A stretch of 64,000 nucleotides of DNA from Anthopleura xanthogrammica (GCA_964019055.1 OZ025211.1:13530082-13594081); one strand, 5' to 3'. Shown: positions 50,095 through 60,845, numbered from the stretch's first letter. Numbers and translations are program-made. Notes: a model not told the origin generated them from the letters alone.

Positions 50095-52259
50095 CATACT
50101 AATTACAGGGGAAACCGATGAAATACACTTGAAAAACCTACATGGGGTACTTCAACGATTACAGGAACTAGACCTTAAGCTTAAGAAGGACAAGTTCCAT
50201 TTCATGATGGATGAAATTGTGTACCTTGGATTTTCCATCACTGCTGCAGGAGTTTCGCTGAATTACTGTCTTTTATTGGCTCTGCCAATTTCCTTCGTAA
50301 ATTTGTTCCAGATTTTGCTGAGATCTTGTCCCCTCTGTACCAACTACTCAAAAAGGAGACCACCTGGAGGTGGGGAAAGAGGGAGCAGGATGCTTTTGCA
50401 AACATTAAGGCTGCTATGTGTTCCGATACCGTTTTGCGGCATTATGATCCTGCTGCAGAACTAGTTCTTCAATGTGATGCCTCTTCTGTGGGACTCGGGG
50501 CAGCCCTATTACAACCTGGCCCTGATGGTGAGTTACAACCAGTAGCTTATGCTTCTAGGACATTGAACAGTGCTGAACAGAATTACTCCCAGATTGAGCG
50601 GGAATCATTAGCTATTGTGTTTGGCATTACTAAGTTTCGCCAGTACCTGCTGGGCCGGCATTTTAAACTACTGACGGATCACAAACCCCTTATTACACTT
50701 CTCGGAGAGCACAAGCCTGTACCACAACTAGCGTCTGCAAGGATAAAACGATGGGCTCTTCTTCTAGCAGCGTATGATTACACTATTGAATTCATTGCTG
50801 GTAAAGATAATGTGTTTGCAGATTATCTATCTAGAAAACCAGTGGAAGCTGAATCTTCACCCGAGGAACATGTAAATGTACAAGTTATGTTTATTGAAGG
50901 AGAACAGATTATTGACTCCACTATGGTTGCTACGGAAACCACGAAGGATCCAATTTTGAGCAAAGTTCTGTACTTTACTAAACATGGATGGCCTGAAAAA
51001 CCAGGCCCTGAATATTTCCCCTACCACACCAAGAGGTTGGAACTTACGCAAGAAGATGGTGTTTTGATTTGGGATTCCAGGGTTGTTATCCCTGACTCCC
51101 TTCGTGTTATACTACTTAATGACCTACATGCAGAACACTTAGGCATGGTTAAAATGAAGCAGTTAGCCCGTCGTTACTTATGGTGGCCTAAGCTGGATAA
51201 AGACATAGAGGAAACTGTTAAACTGTGTTCAGCTTGCCAGGAGTCTGCTAAAGCCCCTCCATCGGCTCCACATCCTTCATGGTCTTGGCCCGGGGGGCCA
51301 TGGAAACGCTTACACCTGGATTTTGCCGGACCTTACCAAGGTAAAATGTTCTTAGTGATTGTGGATGCCTATTCCAAGTTTATTGATATCATACCAATGA
51401 CTCATGCCACCTCTTCAACTACCATTGCTGCTTTACGTCATACTTTTAGTTATTTTGGACTACCGGAACACTTAGTTACTGATAATGGTAGTCAATTACC
51501 AGTGCTGAATTCCAGACATTTCTTAGAGAAAACTGCATCCGACACACCACTACTGCACCCAACCATCCCGCCACTAACGGGATGGCCGAACGTTATGTCG
51601 GGGACTTCAAGGATAAACTTAACAAGATCGGGGATACCGGTGAGGCATTACAAACTAAACTAGACAGGTATCTATTAACTTACAGAGCCACTCCCACTTC
51701 ACTTGGAAAGACTCCTTCAGAACTGCTCATGAATAGACAGCCCAGACTAAGGCTTAGTGCCCTTAGGAGCAGCCCAAGCAAACAGGAAGTAAAGGTTTTC
51801 CAGGACAATCTCCATAATAGGCCTAAGTACAGTCAAAATCAACCTGTGTTTGTTCGTAATTTTGGAAGGGGGGCAAGATGGGTACCTGGTATGATTATTG
51901 GTACCATCAGTCCCAGGAACTATGATATTCAAGTAGGAGATGTAGTGTGGAAACGTCACGAGGAACAGTTACGTCCTCGACACATCCCCACTAGCCAATG
52001 TACCAACTCTCAATTGGTACCAAATCAGGGGGACATGCCTACTATGCCAATTACTCCTACTACAGATCACGGGAGTTCACCTTTAGACTTGGTGGAAACT
52101 CCAGAGACTTACTCTGTGCCTGCTGGTGTAGGCCCTACAGTGCCTGCTCTACCCAACGATAACAGTACTCTTACTTCAACACTGCCAACTACTCCACAAG
52201 TCAGGAGATATCCCTTACGTGACAGACAACCACCTGAAAGATTTATTGAACAATGTTAA
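50005..52259 (+). pseudogene. Ty3 RT (rest), RNase H and integrase
   Basis: In the shifted frame: GISSAVSIFQRTIENALQDL, then GCCVYIYDILITGE, where the catalytic box expected as YIDD reads YIYD (TAT at 50090-50092). IVYLGFSITAAGVS is followed by a deletion and shift, then FIGSANFLRKFVPDFAEILS. RNase H: LVLQCDASSVGLGAALLQPG, SQIERESLAIVFG, LTDHKPLITLL and KDNVFADYLSRKP. Integrase: zinc domain DLHAEHLGMVKMKQLARRYL with LCSACQES, core with LHLDFAGPYQGKMFLVIVDA, LVTDNGSQL and, after a frameshift at about 51580, MAERYVGDFKDKL, then the C-terminal tail to 52259. The element cannot make its own functional RT. Confidence 0.88.
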
Positions 52260-52341
52260 AGTAGAAAACTGTTGCTGAGACAATGATTGAACTGAACCTC
52301 ATTGTAACCTTATTTGTTAGCCTTCTTATTAGGGGGGCAGT

Positions 52342-52489
52342 TGTTATATATTGACCTGCGGTTGTCCTGGGCGCGCATGCGCGTGTAACCGCGTGCTTTT
52401 GGATGGTCCGCCATGTTGGATTAAAGAGTTTACAAACCAGCAATATAAGTCTCTTCTTTACAGTTTACATTAGTAATTACAATACTACA
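52342..52489 (+). repeat. Ty3 3' LTR
   Basis: 148 bp, apparently identical to the 5' LTR; followed by TTATC and then the resumed inverted repeat of the host transposon. Confidence 0.95.
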
Positions 52490-52662
52490 TTATCATTATA
52501 GTAAAATAGTGAGCTTACACGGAACATCTCTAATAAGTCCATAGGGCCTTAGCAGAGTAGATGTGTCCTTTAGACAGCCTCCTTTTGAGCAATCTCATAA
52601 CTTCTTTGAAACATTCATAATTAGCATCAATTTCTTTATCATCCTGCTAGATCTTCTGTGTG

Positions 52663-53041
52663 TGTTACGTGCAAGTAACAAGAGAAACACGTAGACCCAG
52701 CAAACTGCTGTGAAAACTACTTTAATATCCTTAAAAAAAACTGGTTAGATACAACTTAGGACTCTTAACCTAATCTTAATTATGACTTAGTTCTACTTAA
52801 ATGTCTCTTAGCTTGCCTGGCAGACCCTCCAGAACATTCCAGTATTTTCTAATATTACATCATGCTCTATTTATAGACTTCTGGAACAACGAAACTTATA
52901 GTCTTTCTAGAACATTCCCGACGAAGTCTAACAAGATAGAACTTTCTAAAACCAACTACTGGCTTGTGAAAACAAAATAGGATCTTCTAGAATCTTCTAA
53001 CAAAACTATTCATGACGATAGGCACGTTGGCCTTCATAACA
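52663..53041 (-). mobile_element. Solo LTR (379 bp) with heat-shock-element-like sites
   Basis: Begins TGTTACGTGCAAGTAACA, ends CTTCATAACA, flanked by TGTG on both sides (52659-52662 and 53042-53045), with no internal region: an LTR left by recombination. On the minus strand it has TATAAATAG (rc of 52868-52876), and upstream of it several nTTCnnGAAnnTTCn arrays, including TTCTAGAACATTC (52905-52917) and TTCTAGAATCTTC (52985-52997), plus partial ones at 52827-52840 and 52879-52893. It interrupts the uncharacterised gene. Unrelated to the BEL and Ty3 LTRs here. Confidence 0.75.
52827..52997 (-). promoter_or_regulatory. Cluster of heat-shock-element-like motifs with TATA box
   Basis: Two perfect three-unit inverted pentamer arrays (TTC-2-GAA-2-TTC) at 52905-52917 and 52985-52997, and weaker sites at 52830-52839 (AGAACATTCC) and 52879-52893 (TTCTGGAACAACGAA). 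With the LTR read on the minus strand, the two perfect arrays lie about 30 and 110 bp upstream of the TATA-like TATAAATAG. Binding by HSF is inferred from motif only. Confidence 0.45.
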
Positions 53042-53641
53042 TGTGCTTTTTTGAAAACGTTAATAGCACTTGAGATGATATTTTCCCTCTGAAGTTATCA
53101 AGTCAGTAACTCCAGCTAGTCTGCAACTCAACTCCTTATCGAAAACTGCTTGCCTTAGTATCTTTTCGGATGTTTCGAAGGTCTGTATCTGGTTTAAGGC
53201 TTGCTTGTTAGTATCTCTTGACAAAACATACATTTTTCCCAGTCAATGGGTTCCAAAGATGACCTTCTTACGGCGAATTCAGGGACCTTTTCTTCTGATT
53301 TTCTACTTGATTCTCGTTTTTGTAAACGCTCAATGTGTTCGTTGTTTGTAAATTCGCTGTAGCATTGCCTGTGCCACAACACATCTTGACTTCCCTTTTC
53401 CTTCAAACTTTTCTCTATTCTAGGGCACCCTTTGTAAGCATTTCCTTCACATTTATGCCTAATACCAGCACAATCTAGAACCCTGGAAATAACTGCATTT
53501 TTGCCTTTTGAAAGGACAAACTTCTTTTTTGGAAACTTGCCTACTTGGCAAATTATACATTTGCTCCAGTCGGTTTCGTCAGCATTATTGACTTCTTCTT
53601 TCAGAGGGCTGAGTGTGACAGAAGCTGTCATTCATTCCATA

Positions 53642-54189
53642 TGTTTGACTCTAAAACAAGGTCATCAAGGGTATAAACATAAATTTAAAATTCTCTCTTT
53701 CTTTTAATTGTAAGCTTTTTAACCTAAATACTTTTACTTATGTGTGAGAGCATAAATAGCAAAACAAAAGCCTGTAGATATAACTAAACTAGATGAGATA
53801 ACAATTTGACTACTTAAGTGGTCAAGTTTTAAGCGTCTGCAATAACTTACCTTGAATTGTCTTGACAATAAATAATTGTCTTACTTTACTCAATTCGTAA
53901 TGTTAACTTTTGTTTCCAAATTTTGTACGAGTCTTCTCTATTTTAGCTGCAAATGCTTTTGTTTTAACTATAAAACAAAATGGCTGCCAAAATTTACCTC
54001 GATTTCATACTGTCCTCACTCTCGCTTTCATGCTATCCTCGCTTTCATGCTTTCTTTGATTTCGTGTTATCCTCATTTTATTTGTGTGTGTGTAAAACTA
54101 GTTTTATACCTTAAAAAAATCTGTATTATTAGTCGAAATAATACATGAAGAATTTTTCATTATTTTAATATGGTTCTAGGTCACATGAC
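53642..54189. other. No gene recognised
   Basis: AT-rich, with short pyrimidine-rich direct repeats (CTCGCTTTCATGCT twice near 54020-54050). No supported frame. Confidence 0.45.
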
Positions 54190-55232
54190 CCAATTACAAT
54201 GATGATTGATCGTTGATCATTGATGGTTGATCATTGACCGTTGACCGTTGAGTGTGGACCATTGACCGTTGATCAGTGATTGTTGAACTTTGACTGCTGA
54301 ATGTTGACCTTTGACAGTTGATCGTCGACTGTTTATAAAAGAGAACTTTGATCACTGATCGTTGACCATTGATCGTTGACTGTTTATAAAAGAGAACTGT
54401 GATCTTTGATCATTGATCATTGGTCATTGATCATGGATCGTTGATCGTTGATCGTTGATAAAAGAGAACTGTGATCTTTGATCATTCATTGTTGATCGTT
54501 GATTGTTGATTGTTGAAAGTTGACAGTTGACCGTTGACCGGTGAGTGTGGACTATTGACTTTTGACCGTTGATAAAAAGAGAACTGTGATCTTTGAAGAT
54601 TGATCATTGGTCGTTGGTCACGATCAACGATCAATGATCAAAGATCACAGTTCTCTTTTATCAATGGTCAACAGTCAATACTCCACACTCAACGGTCAAC
54701 TTTCATAGATCAACAATCAACAGTCTACAATCAACAGTCAATGGTCCACGGTCAACTTTCAATGATCAAAGATCACAGTTCTCTTTTATAAACTGAAACA
54801 ATCAACAGTGAACGATCAACGGTCAACAATCAAGAATCACCGGTCAACGGTCAATAGTCTACACTCAATGGTCAACTTGCAACGGTCAACTATCAACGAT
54901 CAATGATCAAAGATCACAGTTCTCTTCTATCAATGGTCAACAGTCAATAGTCCACACTCAACGGTCAACTTTCAATGATCAACTTTCAATGATCAACTTT
55001 CAATGATCAACGAACAATGATCCATGATAAATTATCAAAGATTACAGATCTCTTTTATAAACAGTCAATGGTCAACGTTCAACAGTCATTTTTCAACTTT
55101 CAACGGTCAAAGATCAAAGATTTATAAACAGTCAACATAAGTCAATGATCAATGATCAACGAACACTGGTCAACGATCAGTGATCAATGATCAAAGATCA
55201 CAGTTCTCTTTTATAAACAGTCAAATTTCATG
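54190..55232. repeat. Degenerate 7-bp satellite, first block, with orientation switch
   Basis: Built from heptamers TTGATCR, TTGACCG and TTGACTG. On the plus strand it reads TTGAYC-type from 54190 to about 54620, then the inverse GRTCAA-type to 55232; the switch is at GGTCACGATCAACGATC. A longer box (AAAGATCACAGTTCTCTTTTAT or its inverse, often followed by AAACAGTC) recurs about every 70-150 bp (about 54340, 54460, 54580, 54645, 54770, 54912, 55195). Because the unit is 7 bp, frames through it repeat every 7 residues (INGQQS..., INDQRS...). These are by-products, not genes. Confidence 0.9.
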
Positions 55233-55234
55233 AT

Positions 55235-55838
55235 CTCATCTTTCATCACAATGCCTCTTTTGTCTATAACTTTAATACGGGAAACCTACCTAAAATATTT
55301 CACAACTTCTTTGAACTCATAAGTGAAAGACATAACTACAGAACCAGACTTGCCTCAATATCGTCATTTTCTCTTCCCAAAGTTCGGACGAATTATGGTA
55401 AATTTAATATTAGATTTGCTGGTGCTAAGGCTTGGAATTCAGTAGATGAGAAAATAAAAAAGGCCTCCAGCATTTCGAAATTTAAAGATTTACTAGAAAA
55501 TGCAATTACTGAAACTTACAATAATATAAAATAGAAATTTCCTCCTTCATATATACTTTATATTATTCTACTTATCCTAATTTGTTTATTCTATTTATCC
55601 TAATTTGCCTATCCTTACAAAACCAAATAATGTATAGATAATATTATTTCATTCCTTCACTATTTTGTTATTGTAGATGTAAATTTTGATAAATGATAAA
55701 CTGAAAAAATATAAAAGATGTTAGCCAACTGGCTTTGTATAGCTGTTAAGTTAATCCAGTTGGCTCGCACCATTATGTAAGGAAATATTTTGTAATTTAA
55801 TTGTATATTTAAATTGAGGTGCAAATAAAATTATTCAA
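55235..55838 (+). pseudogene. LINE C-terminal fragment enclosed by satellite
   Basis: Plus-strand frame: FHDLIFHHNASFVYNFNTGN, LPKIFHNFFELISERHNYRT, SFSLPKVRTNYGKFNIRFAG, AKAWNSVDEKIKKASSISKF, then FKDLLENAI and a stop at about 55533. GAKxWNSL and FKxxL endings are typical of the C-terminus of CR1/L2/RTE-type LINEs. A 3' UTR follows to about 55838 (AATAAAATTATTC). It starts directly at the satellite, so the 5' truncation point is in satellite DNA. Clade not assigned. Confidence 0.65.
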
Positions 55839-56385
55839 CTATCAACCATCAACAACGAATGATCAAAGATCACTGTTCTCTTTTATCAATGATCAACGAT
55901 CAAAGATCAGAGTTATCTTTTATAAACAGTCGACGATCAACGGCCAAAGGTCAACAATCAAAGTTCAAAAATCAACGATCAACGGTTAACTGTCAATGGT
56001 CAACGGTCAACTTTCAACCATCAACGCTCAATGATCAATGATCAATAATTTCTTATCAACAGTCAACTACCAACAGTCAATAGTCAAGGGTTAACTGTCA
56101 ACGATCAACAGTCAATGGTCAACGGTGGACAGTCATTTGTCAACAGTCAACAGCCAACAGTAACCATTGATCACTGATCATTATCAATGATCAACGATCA
56201 AAGATCAGAGTTATCTTTTATAAACAGTCGACGATCAACGGCCAAAGGTCAACAATCAAAGTTCAAAAATCAACGATCAACGGACAACTGTCAATGGTCA
56301 ACTTTCAACGGTCAACCATCAACCATCAACGATCAATCATCAATGTTCAATTACCAATGATAAATGATATCATGAAATCATCTGA
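55839..56385. repeat. 7-bp satellite, second block (inverse orientation)
   Basis: GATCAAC/GGTCAAC heptamers. Contains an internal direct repeat of about 90 bp (about 55895-55985 and 56195-56285: AACGATCAAAGATCAGAGTT...AAACAGTCGACGATCAACGG) and the box variant AGATCAGAGTTATCTTTTAT. Confidence 0.88.
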
Positions 56386-56394
56386 GGAGATCGT

Positions 56395-57240
56395 GTAGGT
56401 GCGAGAGGAGTGGGTGTCGCATCGTATGTTAATGAATCTTTAGCAGTAAAAAGGAGACGTGATCTTGAAAATAATAGTATAGAATTGCTTTGGGTTGAAC
56501 TAAAGCTTTCTAATCATAATCTCTTATGTGGAGTTTGTTACAGACCTCCAGGGAATTCTATTGAAGACACTGCAGGTTTCCTTGACTGTTTGCAAACTTC
56601 TTTTGATATTATTAGAGAAAGACCTCAAGACCTAATAGTATTAATGGGCGATTTCAATGCCCACTATGATCAGAACAATGCTTTGAATAGTTCTGCTTTT
56701 GGCCTGCGTTTTCTTCAATGGCTTAACTTTAACAACTTGTATCAGATGATCAATGAGCCAACTCACATAACTGAAAACACTGCATCGCTGTTGGACTTTG
56801 TTGTCACTAACTGTCCAGGATCTTGTGTCGACACTGAAACTTTTAGTCCGCCGGCTAATTGTGACCACTCTTATATTCATGCAAAACTTAGTATTTCTTT
56901 TGTTAGACCTTTAAAAAGGCATTTAAAAAGCACATTTGGAATTTTTCTGATGTCGACACGCGTAGTTTAAATAAGGAATTGCTAAAGATTAAACTATTTA
57001 CCAGTTCTGATTGCAATATAGACAAAACATATAATTTGTGGTTTCATCAGGTTTTCAATACGATTTGTTCCTTTGTTCATGAGAAAACTGTAATTATTCG
57101 CCCTTGCGACAAGCCCTAGTTTAATTCCTTAGTACGTTCTGCTATTCGAAAACGTAAGTGGCAAATAAAAATTCATAATAGCAATAAAAAAGTGATTCGC
57201 GAAGCTAAAGATAAATACTACAATAATTTAAATGAGCAGT
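56395..57240 (+). pseudogene. LINE APE endonuclease fragment
   Basis: Frame from about 56395: GVASYVNESLAVKRRRDLEN, ELLWVELKLSNHNLLCGVCY, RPPGNS, QDLIVLMGDFNAHYDQNNAL, NEPTHITENTASLLDFVVTN and ANCDHSYIHAKLS. These are conserved APE motifs (YRPP, GDFNAH, LDFVVTN, DH). The frame continues out of register after 56970 through KSDFRE-like linker sequence to about 57240. The N-terminal catalytic Glu region is missing at the satellite border. It may belong with the RT at 58.9 kb (same strand and order), the gap being filled by DIRS-like sequence, but I cannot prove that. Confidence 0.72.
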
Positions 57241-57517
57241 TCTTCTACGTCACCACATTTAGGGATCACGTGAGATAGCAACGCGCCTGCGCAACTTCAG
57301 TGCATGCTACTGTCAGCAAGTAGAAGGTCGTGTTTACGCCAAAGAGCCATTTATTGGGGAAAAACCGAATCGTATTGTAAATACGTATACTAAAATTTGC
57401 TTCGTAGAAGCAAAAAATAACCTTCCCCCGATTTAAGTGAACAGAATCGTTGAGATTCCTCCCTGAGCCTCGTGGAGGTTCATTTATTAATTCCATCAAG
57501 TACGGCGCGTTGTTGCT

Positions 57518-58660
57518 GTGACTGGCAAAATATCAAATATCGAAGAAAATTCCACATCTTTACCAAAAGTCCCTTCACAGAAGTCAAAAACTAAACAGAA
57601 AAAGCAATCTCAGACTGGGAACGAAGTTTCCGGGCAAGTTAAAGGGACGACAACAACAGAGAAAACTAGTGGCGCGAAAACGGTGACCACTATGAGGAAA
57701 GACGACAGCTCAATAACAGAAAAGACTATGTTAACACAGTAACATAGCTAATGAGGCCAAACTGTTACATGGCCTCCATTGATTTGAAAGATGCGTACTA
57801 TTCAGTTCCGGTGGCAGTGGAACATAAAACAATTCTTACGTTTTCAATGGAAAAACGCATTATTTCAATATTCATGTTTCCCAAATGGACTTGCATGATG
57901 TCCTAGAAAATTTACTAAGCTCCTTAAGCCTATATATGCTGAACTTCGCAAAAAAGGTACATAAATGTCCCATACATAGATGATTCATACCTTCTAGGTG
58001 AATCTCAGCTTGAATGCTGAGAAAATGTGAAAGAGACAGCTTCTCTTTTTCAAAAGCTAGGCTTCATAATACACCCAGAGAAGTCTGTTTTTCAGCCAAC
58101 CCAAGAATTAGAATTTCTTGGATTTATTATCAACTCTCGCACCATGACAATAAGGATAACTCAAGGCACTCAATTTGCAATCAGAATGTCAAAAATTATT
58201 GAGGAAATCTCAAGTAAAAATCAGAGATCCTGCACATGTAATAGGCCTGCTGGTTTCCAGCACAGCAGGTGTTGCAATTGGCATTCTTTTCTACCATAGT
58301 CTAGAAAATGAAAAATTTAATGCCCTCAAAAGAAGCACGGGAAATTTTGATGCAGTTTGCACTATTAGAGAAACATCTAGATCAGATCTCACATGGTGGT
58401 GTAAAAACATAATGAGTGTAGAAAAGAAAATTTTACCAGCCAATCCGGATTTAACTGTTAGATCAGATGCATCTAAAAAAGGTTGGGGGCAGAGTTGAAC
58501 AATAAATGTACAGGTGGACGCTGGTCTGCTGAAGAAACCAACGATCATATTAATGAATTAGAACTACGAGCAATTCCTTTGCATTGAAATCATTATGCAG
58601 CAACATCAGAAACACTCACATTAGAATTGAGAGTGATAACATACTGCGGTCTGCTCCGCC
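57518..58660 (+). pseudogene. DIRS-like reverse transcriptase and RNase H fragment
   Basis: A low-complexity K/S/T-rich frame (57518-57742: KVPSQKSKTKQKKQSQTGNE) is followed out of frame by MRPNCYMASIDLKDAYYSVP, VPYIDDSYLLGES (RT catalytic box YIDD), LFQKLGFIIHPEKSVFQPTQ, ELEFLGFIINSRTMTI, then HVIGLLVSSTAGVAIGILFY, RSDLTWWCKNIMSVEKKILP and TVRSDASKKGWGQS (RNase H). IDLKDAYYSVP plus the tryptophan-rich region between RT and RNase H fit DIRS-type tyrosine-recombinase retrotransposons. No recombinase is present. Several stops and shifts. The 57241-57517 segment upstream has no recognisable frame and may be its leader. Confidence 0.65.
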
Positions 58661-58930
58661 ATTTTTTCTTACTCCCATCAGCCAATTCGAGTTTTGGGTC
58701 TCGTTTTCATGCAACCGTTAGTTACCATGCCCTCAGACGAAACGTCCTATGATTTTTGAGCTTTTTGCTTGGTAATTTTCGTTTCGACATCTTTCGACAA
58801 CGCAGCAAAGTTTCTGCGAAGTTTATACTCAGTTCATTAACTTTGTCGAAATGATTCATCGTTCAGGCGGGCTATCTTATTCAAATGCAGTGACAAAACG
58901 TAATTGCTCGAACCGTTTTATTGTTTTGAA

Positions 58931-60165
58931 GCAGTGACATTTTTGAACCCGATACCACTCCATGGGATAGATGAGACTCAACATCAATTGCCCCAGTCCA
59001 TAAATTACCAGTCTCCAGACAGTTTCGGCGTTAGAAATCCTATGTTAAATTGGTTCCGCAGTTACCTTTCCAATAGGCATCAGCGAGTCGTTATGGAGGG
59101 GCAATGTCTAATAGGTCTAGCGTAGACACTGGGGTACCACAAGTCTCGGTATTAGGGCCTTTGCTCTTTCTCATTTATATTAATGATATATGTGACATCA
59201 TTAAGTCTAGATGCTCTTTGTATGCAGACGATACATCACTGTTTGAAATTGCTGGTGATACCGTAATATCCTCTGAAACATTGAATAGTGACTTGAGCAT
59301 CATAAATCAATAGTGTAACAATTGGCTAATGAAGATGAATACGTCTAAATTTGAAGCTATTCCGTTTTCAGTAAAGCGTGTAAAACCAATTCATCCTACT
59401 CTTTTCTTCAATGACATTCCTATTGGTGAGGTCAGCTGTCACACACACCTTGGTTTAACCTTTTCACACAATTTCTCCTGGAGGGATCATATATTATCAT
59501 TACATCAGAAGGGCACAAGCAAATTAAAGCTTTTAGATGACCTGAGTTGGGAGGATCTCAAAACTAGAAGGCTCCTTCACAAATTGTCTCTCTTTTACAA
59601 AATGGTCAATCATATTACTCCACTATATCTTACCAAGCTCCTTCCACTGAAAGTAGGTCAAAAATCCAGATATTCTTTGAGATCCAATGAGGGTTATTCT
59701 TTAATCCCAGACCGTACAAATAGGTTTAAAAATCTTCTTTACCGTATGTCATCCCAGAATGGAGCAGATTGGACAAAACTCTGCGCACTGCTGTTTCAAG
59801 TGAAGAGTTTAAATCTAAACTTTGTGATAGATTCTGTGTTGTTTATAATCGACTTTATAATGCCTCTCTCAATAGACAAGCATCTATACTACACACCAGA
59901 CTTCGGCTGGTGCAAATCGTCACCACTCTGTGACTGTAATGATGGATCTGTTGAGTCAATTTCTCATTTTTTCGTTCTCGATATGCCACTCAACGTCAAA
60001 CTTTGATATCACTTTCCGCACAGCTTTTGAATAAACCAATTCCCGATAAAAATAAAGTACATTATTTTCTACATAGTTCTCCATACCTCAGTTTAGAACA
60101 AGACCGAAAGTTGTTTATATATGTACAAAACTATATAATGGATACAAAAGGATTTCAATAATGTA
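58931..60165 (+). pseudogene. LINE reverse transcriptase, C-terminal half
   Basis: Starts within RT: SFGVRNPMLNWFRSYLSNRH, QRVVMEG, then after a small shift SVDTGVPQVSVLGPLLFLIY (Ser/Val where GVPQGSxLG is usual), INDICDIIKSRCSLYADDTS (YADD box), CNNWLMKMNTSKFEAIPFSV and THLGLTFSHNFSWRDHILSL. An internal deletion then joins to DLKTRRLLHKLSLFYKMVNH, KVGQKSRYSLRSNEGYSLIP and a Cys/His tail (SPLCDCNDGSVESISHFFVL). Trailing sequence to about 60165. One TAG at 59312 and several shifts. A CR1-like group, distinct from the LINEs at 20 and 28 kb. Confidence 0.72.
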
Positions 60166-60545
60166 TATTCTCAAATTTTATTGTAATGCGAGCCTTTTTC
60201 AATTTGCTTACTTTTATCCTCCTTAATATACATTTATCTCGTATACTTTCCTTGTAGTTTACCTTTATTTTAATTAATATTATAATGTCAATATCGTACA
60301 ACTTTTGTTTTGTTTTATTCCTTTACTCCAAAATCTGTAAATTTATACTGTGTAATCTCCCACGATGAGATTAACTCTTGGCGAGAACACAGAAAATTTA
60401 TGTTTAAATGAAATATTTGCCTCCAAATAGTGTTTTTATGTTTTCGTGGAATCCCTGTGGTTTTTTAATTTAAATTAAAACAATAGAGCCACGTTTATTA
60501 TTGGTTACGTAATGCTATGTAAATGTGGTTGGGTTGGAAGGATGT

Positions 60546-60845
60546 CAATGGGGATTTTGCACACCTTGCGTGACATTTCAAATATTGCTTTTCTGGTCCC
60601 GAAAATATCATATCTGGAAAGAGCATGTATGTGGTGGGCAACAGCTTGCCCACCAAGACAATTTTCCATACATTTCTTTATAGAAAAGGACATCTTTAAA
60701 AATTCATAACTTCGTTCGTATTTATTTGATTTCCCTCAAAATTTCAAAATTTACTAATTTTAGGATGCTCTTTCCAGATATGATATTTTCGGGACCAGCG
60801 AAGCAATATTTGAAATGTCACGCAAGGTGTGCAAAATCCCCATTG
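60546..60845. mobile_element. Fold-back MITE (300 bp)
   Basis: Arms 60546-60628 and 60763-60845 are near-perfect inverses; ends CAATGGGGATTTTGCACACC and GGTGTGCAAAATCCCCATTG. The central 135 bp is unrelated. No clear target duplication. Confidence 0.9.

Larger units (their letters stand above)
48109..52489 (+). mobile_element. Ty3 LTR retrotransposon, full length (4.38 kb)
   Basis: Two 148-bp LTRs (48109-48256 and 52342-52489) beginning TGTTATATATTGACC and ending AATACTACA; by eye I find no difference between them. Target duplication TTATC at 48104-48108 and 52490-52494. CTGGCGACGAGGAT directly after the 5' LTR is the likely primer-binding site, and AGGGGGGCAG before the 3' LTR the polypurine tract. 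Gag, protease, RT, RNase H and integrase follow in Ty3 order. Very short LTRs, one fused gag-pol region. No env. Confidence 0.95.
45347..52531. mobile_element. DDE_Tnp_4 (PIF/Harbinger-like) DNA transposon, split by a Ty3 element
   Basis: Termini AGAGATGTTCCGTGTAAGCT and the inverse AGCTTACACGGAACATCTCT-like end at 52531, with a 3-bp flank AAT on both sides (45344-45346, 52532-52534). The inverted repeats are about 290 bp. The left arm is continuous. The right arm runs 47855-48108, is cut by the Ty3 element (48109-52489 plus TTATC), and resumes at 52495-52531. Without the Ty3 insert the element is about 2.8 kb, with a transposase on the plus strand and a second gene on the minus strand, the two-gene layout known for PIF/Harbinger. 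ISL2EU is an alternative. Confidence 0.87.
52535..53640 (-). pseudogene. N-terminal part of the uncharacterised family, 5' of the split
   Basis: Frame 53631-53194: DETDWSKCIICQVGKFPKKK, RHKCEGNAYKGCPRIEKSLK, VLWHRQCYSEFTNNEHIERL, QKRESSRKSEEKV, EPIDWEKCMFCQEI. It holds two WxKCxxCQ motifs and a WH...CYxxFT motif, probably a zinc-binding module (Cys/His spacing; inference). After a gap containing a solo LTR (52663-53041) it resumes with ANYECFKEVMRLLKRRLSKG and HIYSAKALWTY at 52535, where the DDE_Tnp_4 transposon begins. Joining across that transposon gives ALWTYYTHKLKQDYH. Known to me only as a repeated family in corals and fish. Confidence 0.62.

Noticed and set aside
54600..56041. Repetitive short proteins (INDQRS, NGQQST types)
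   Set aside because: Translations of the 7-bp satellite; every frame is similarly open.
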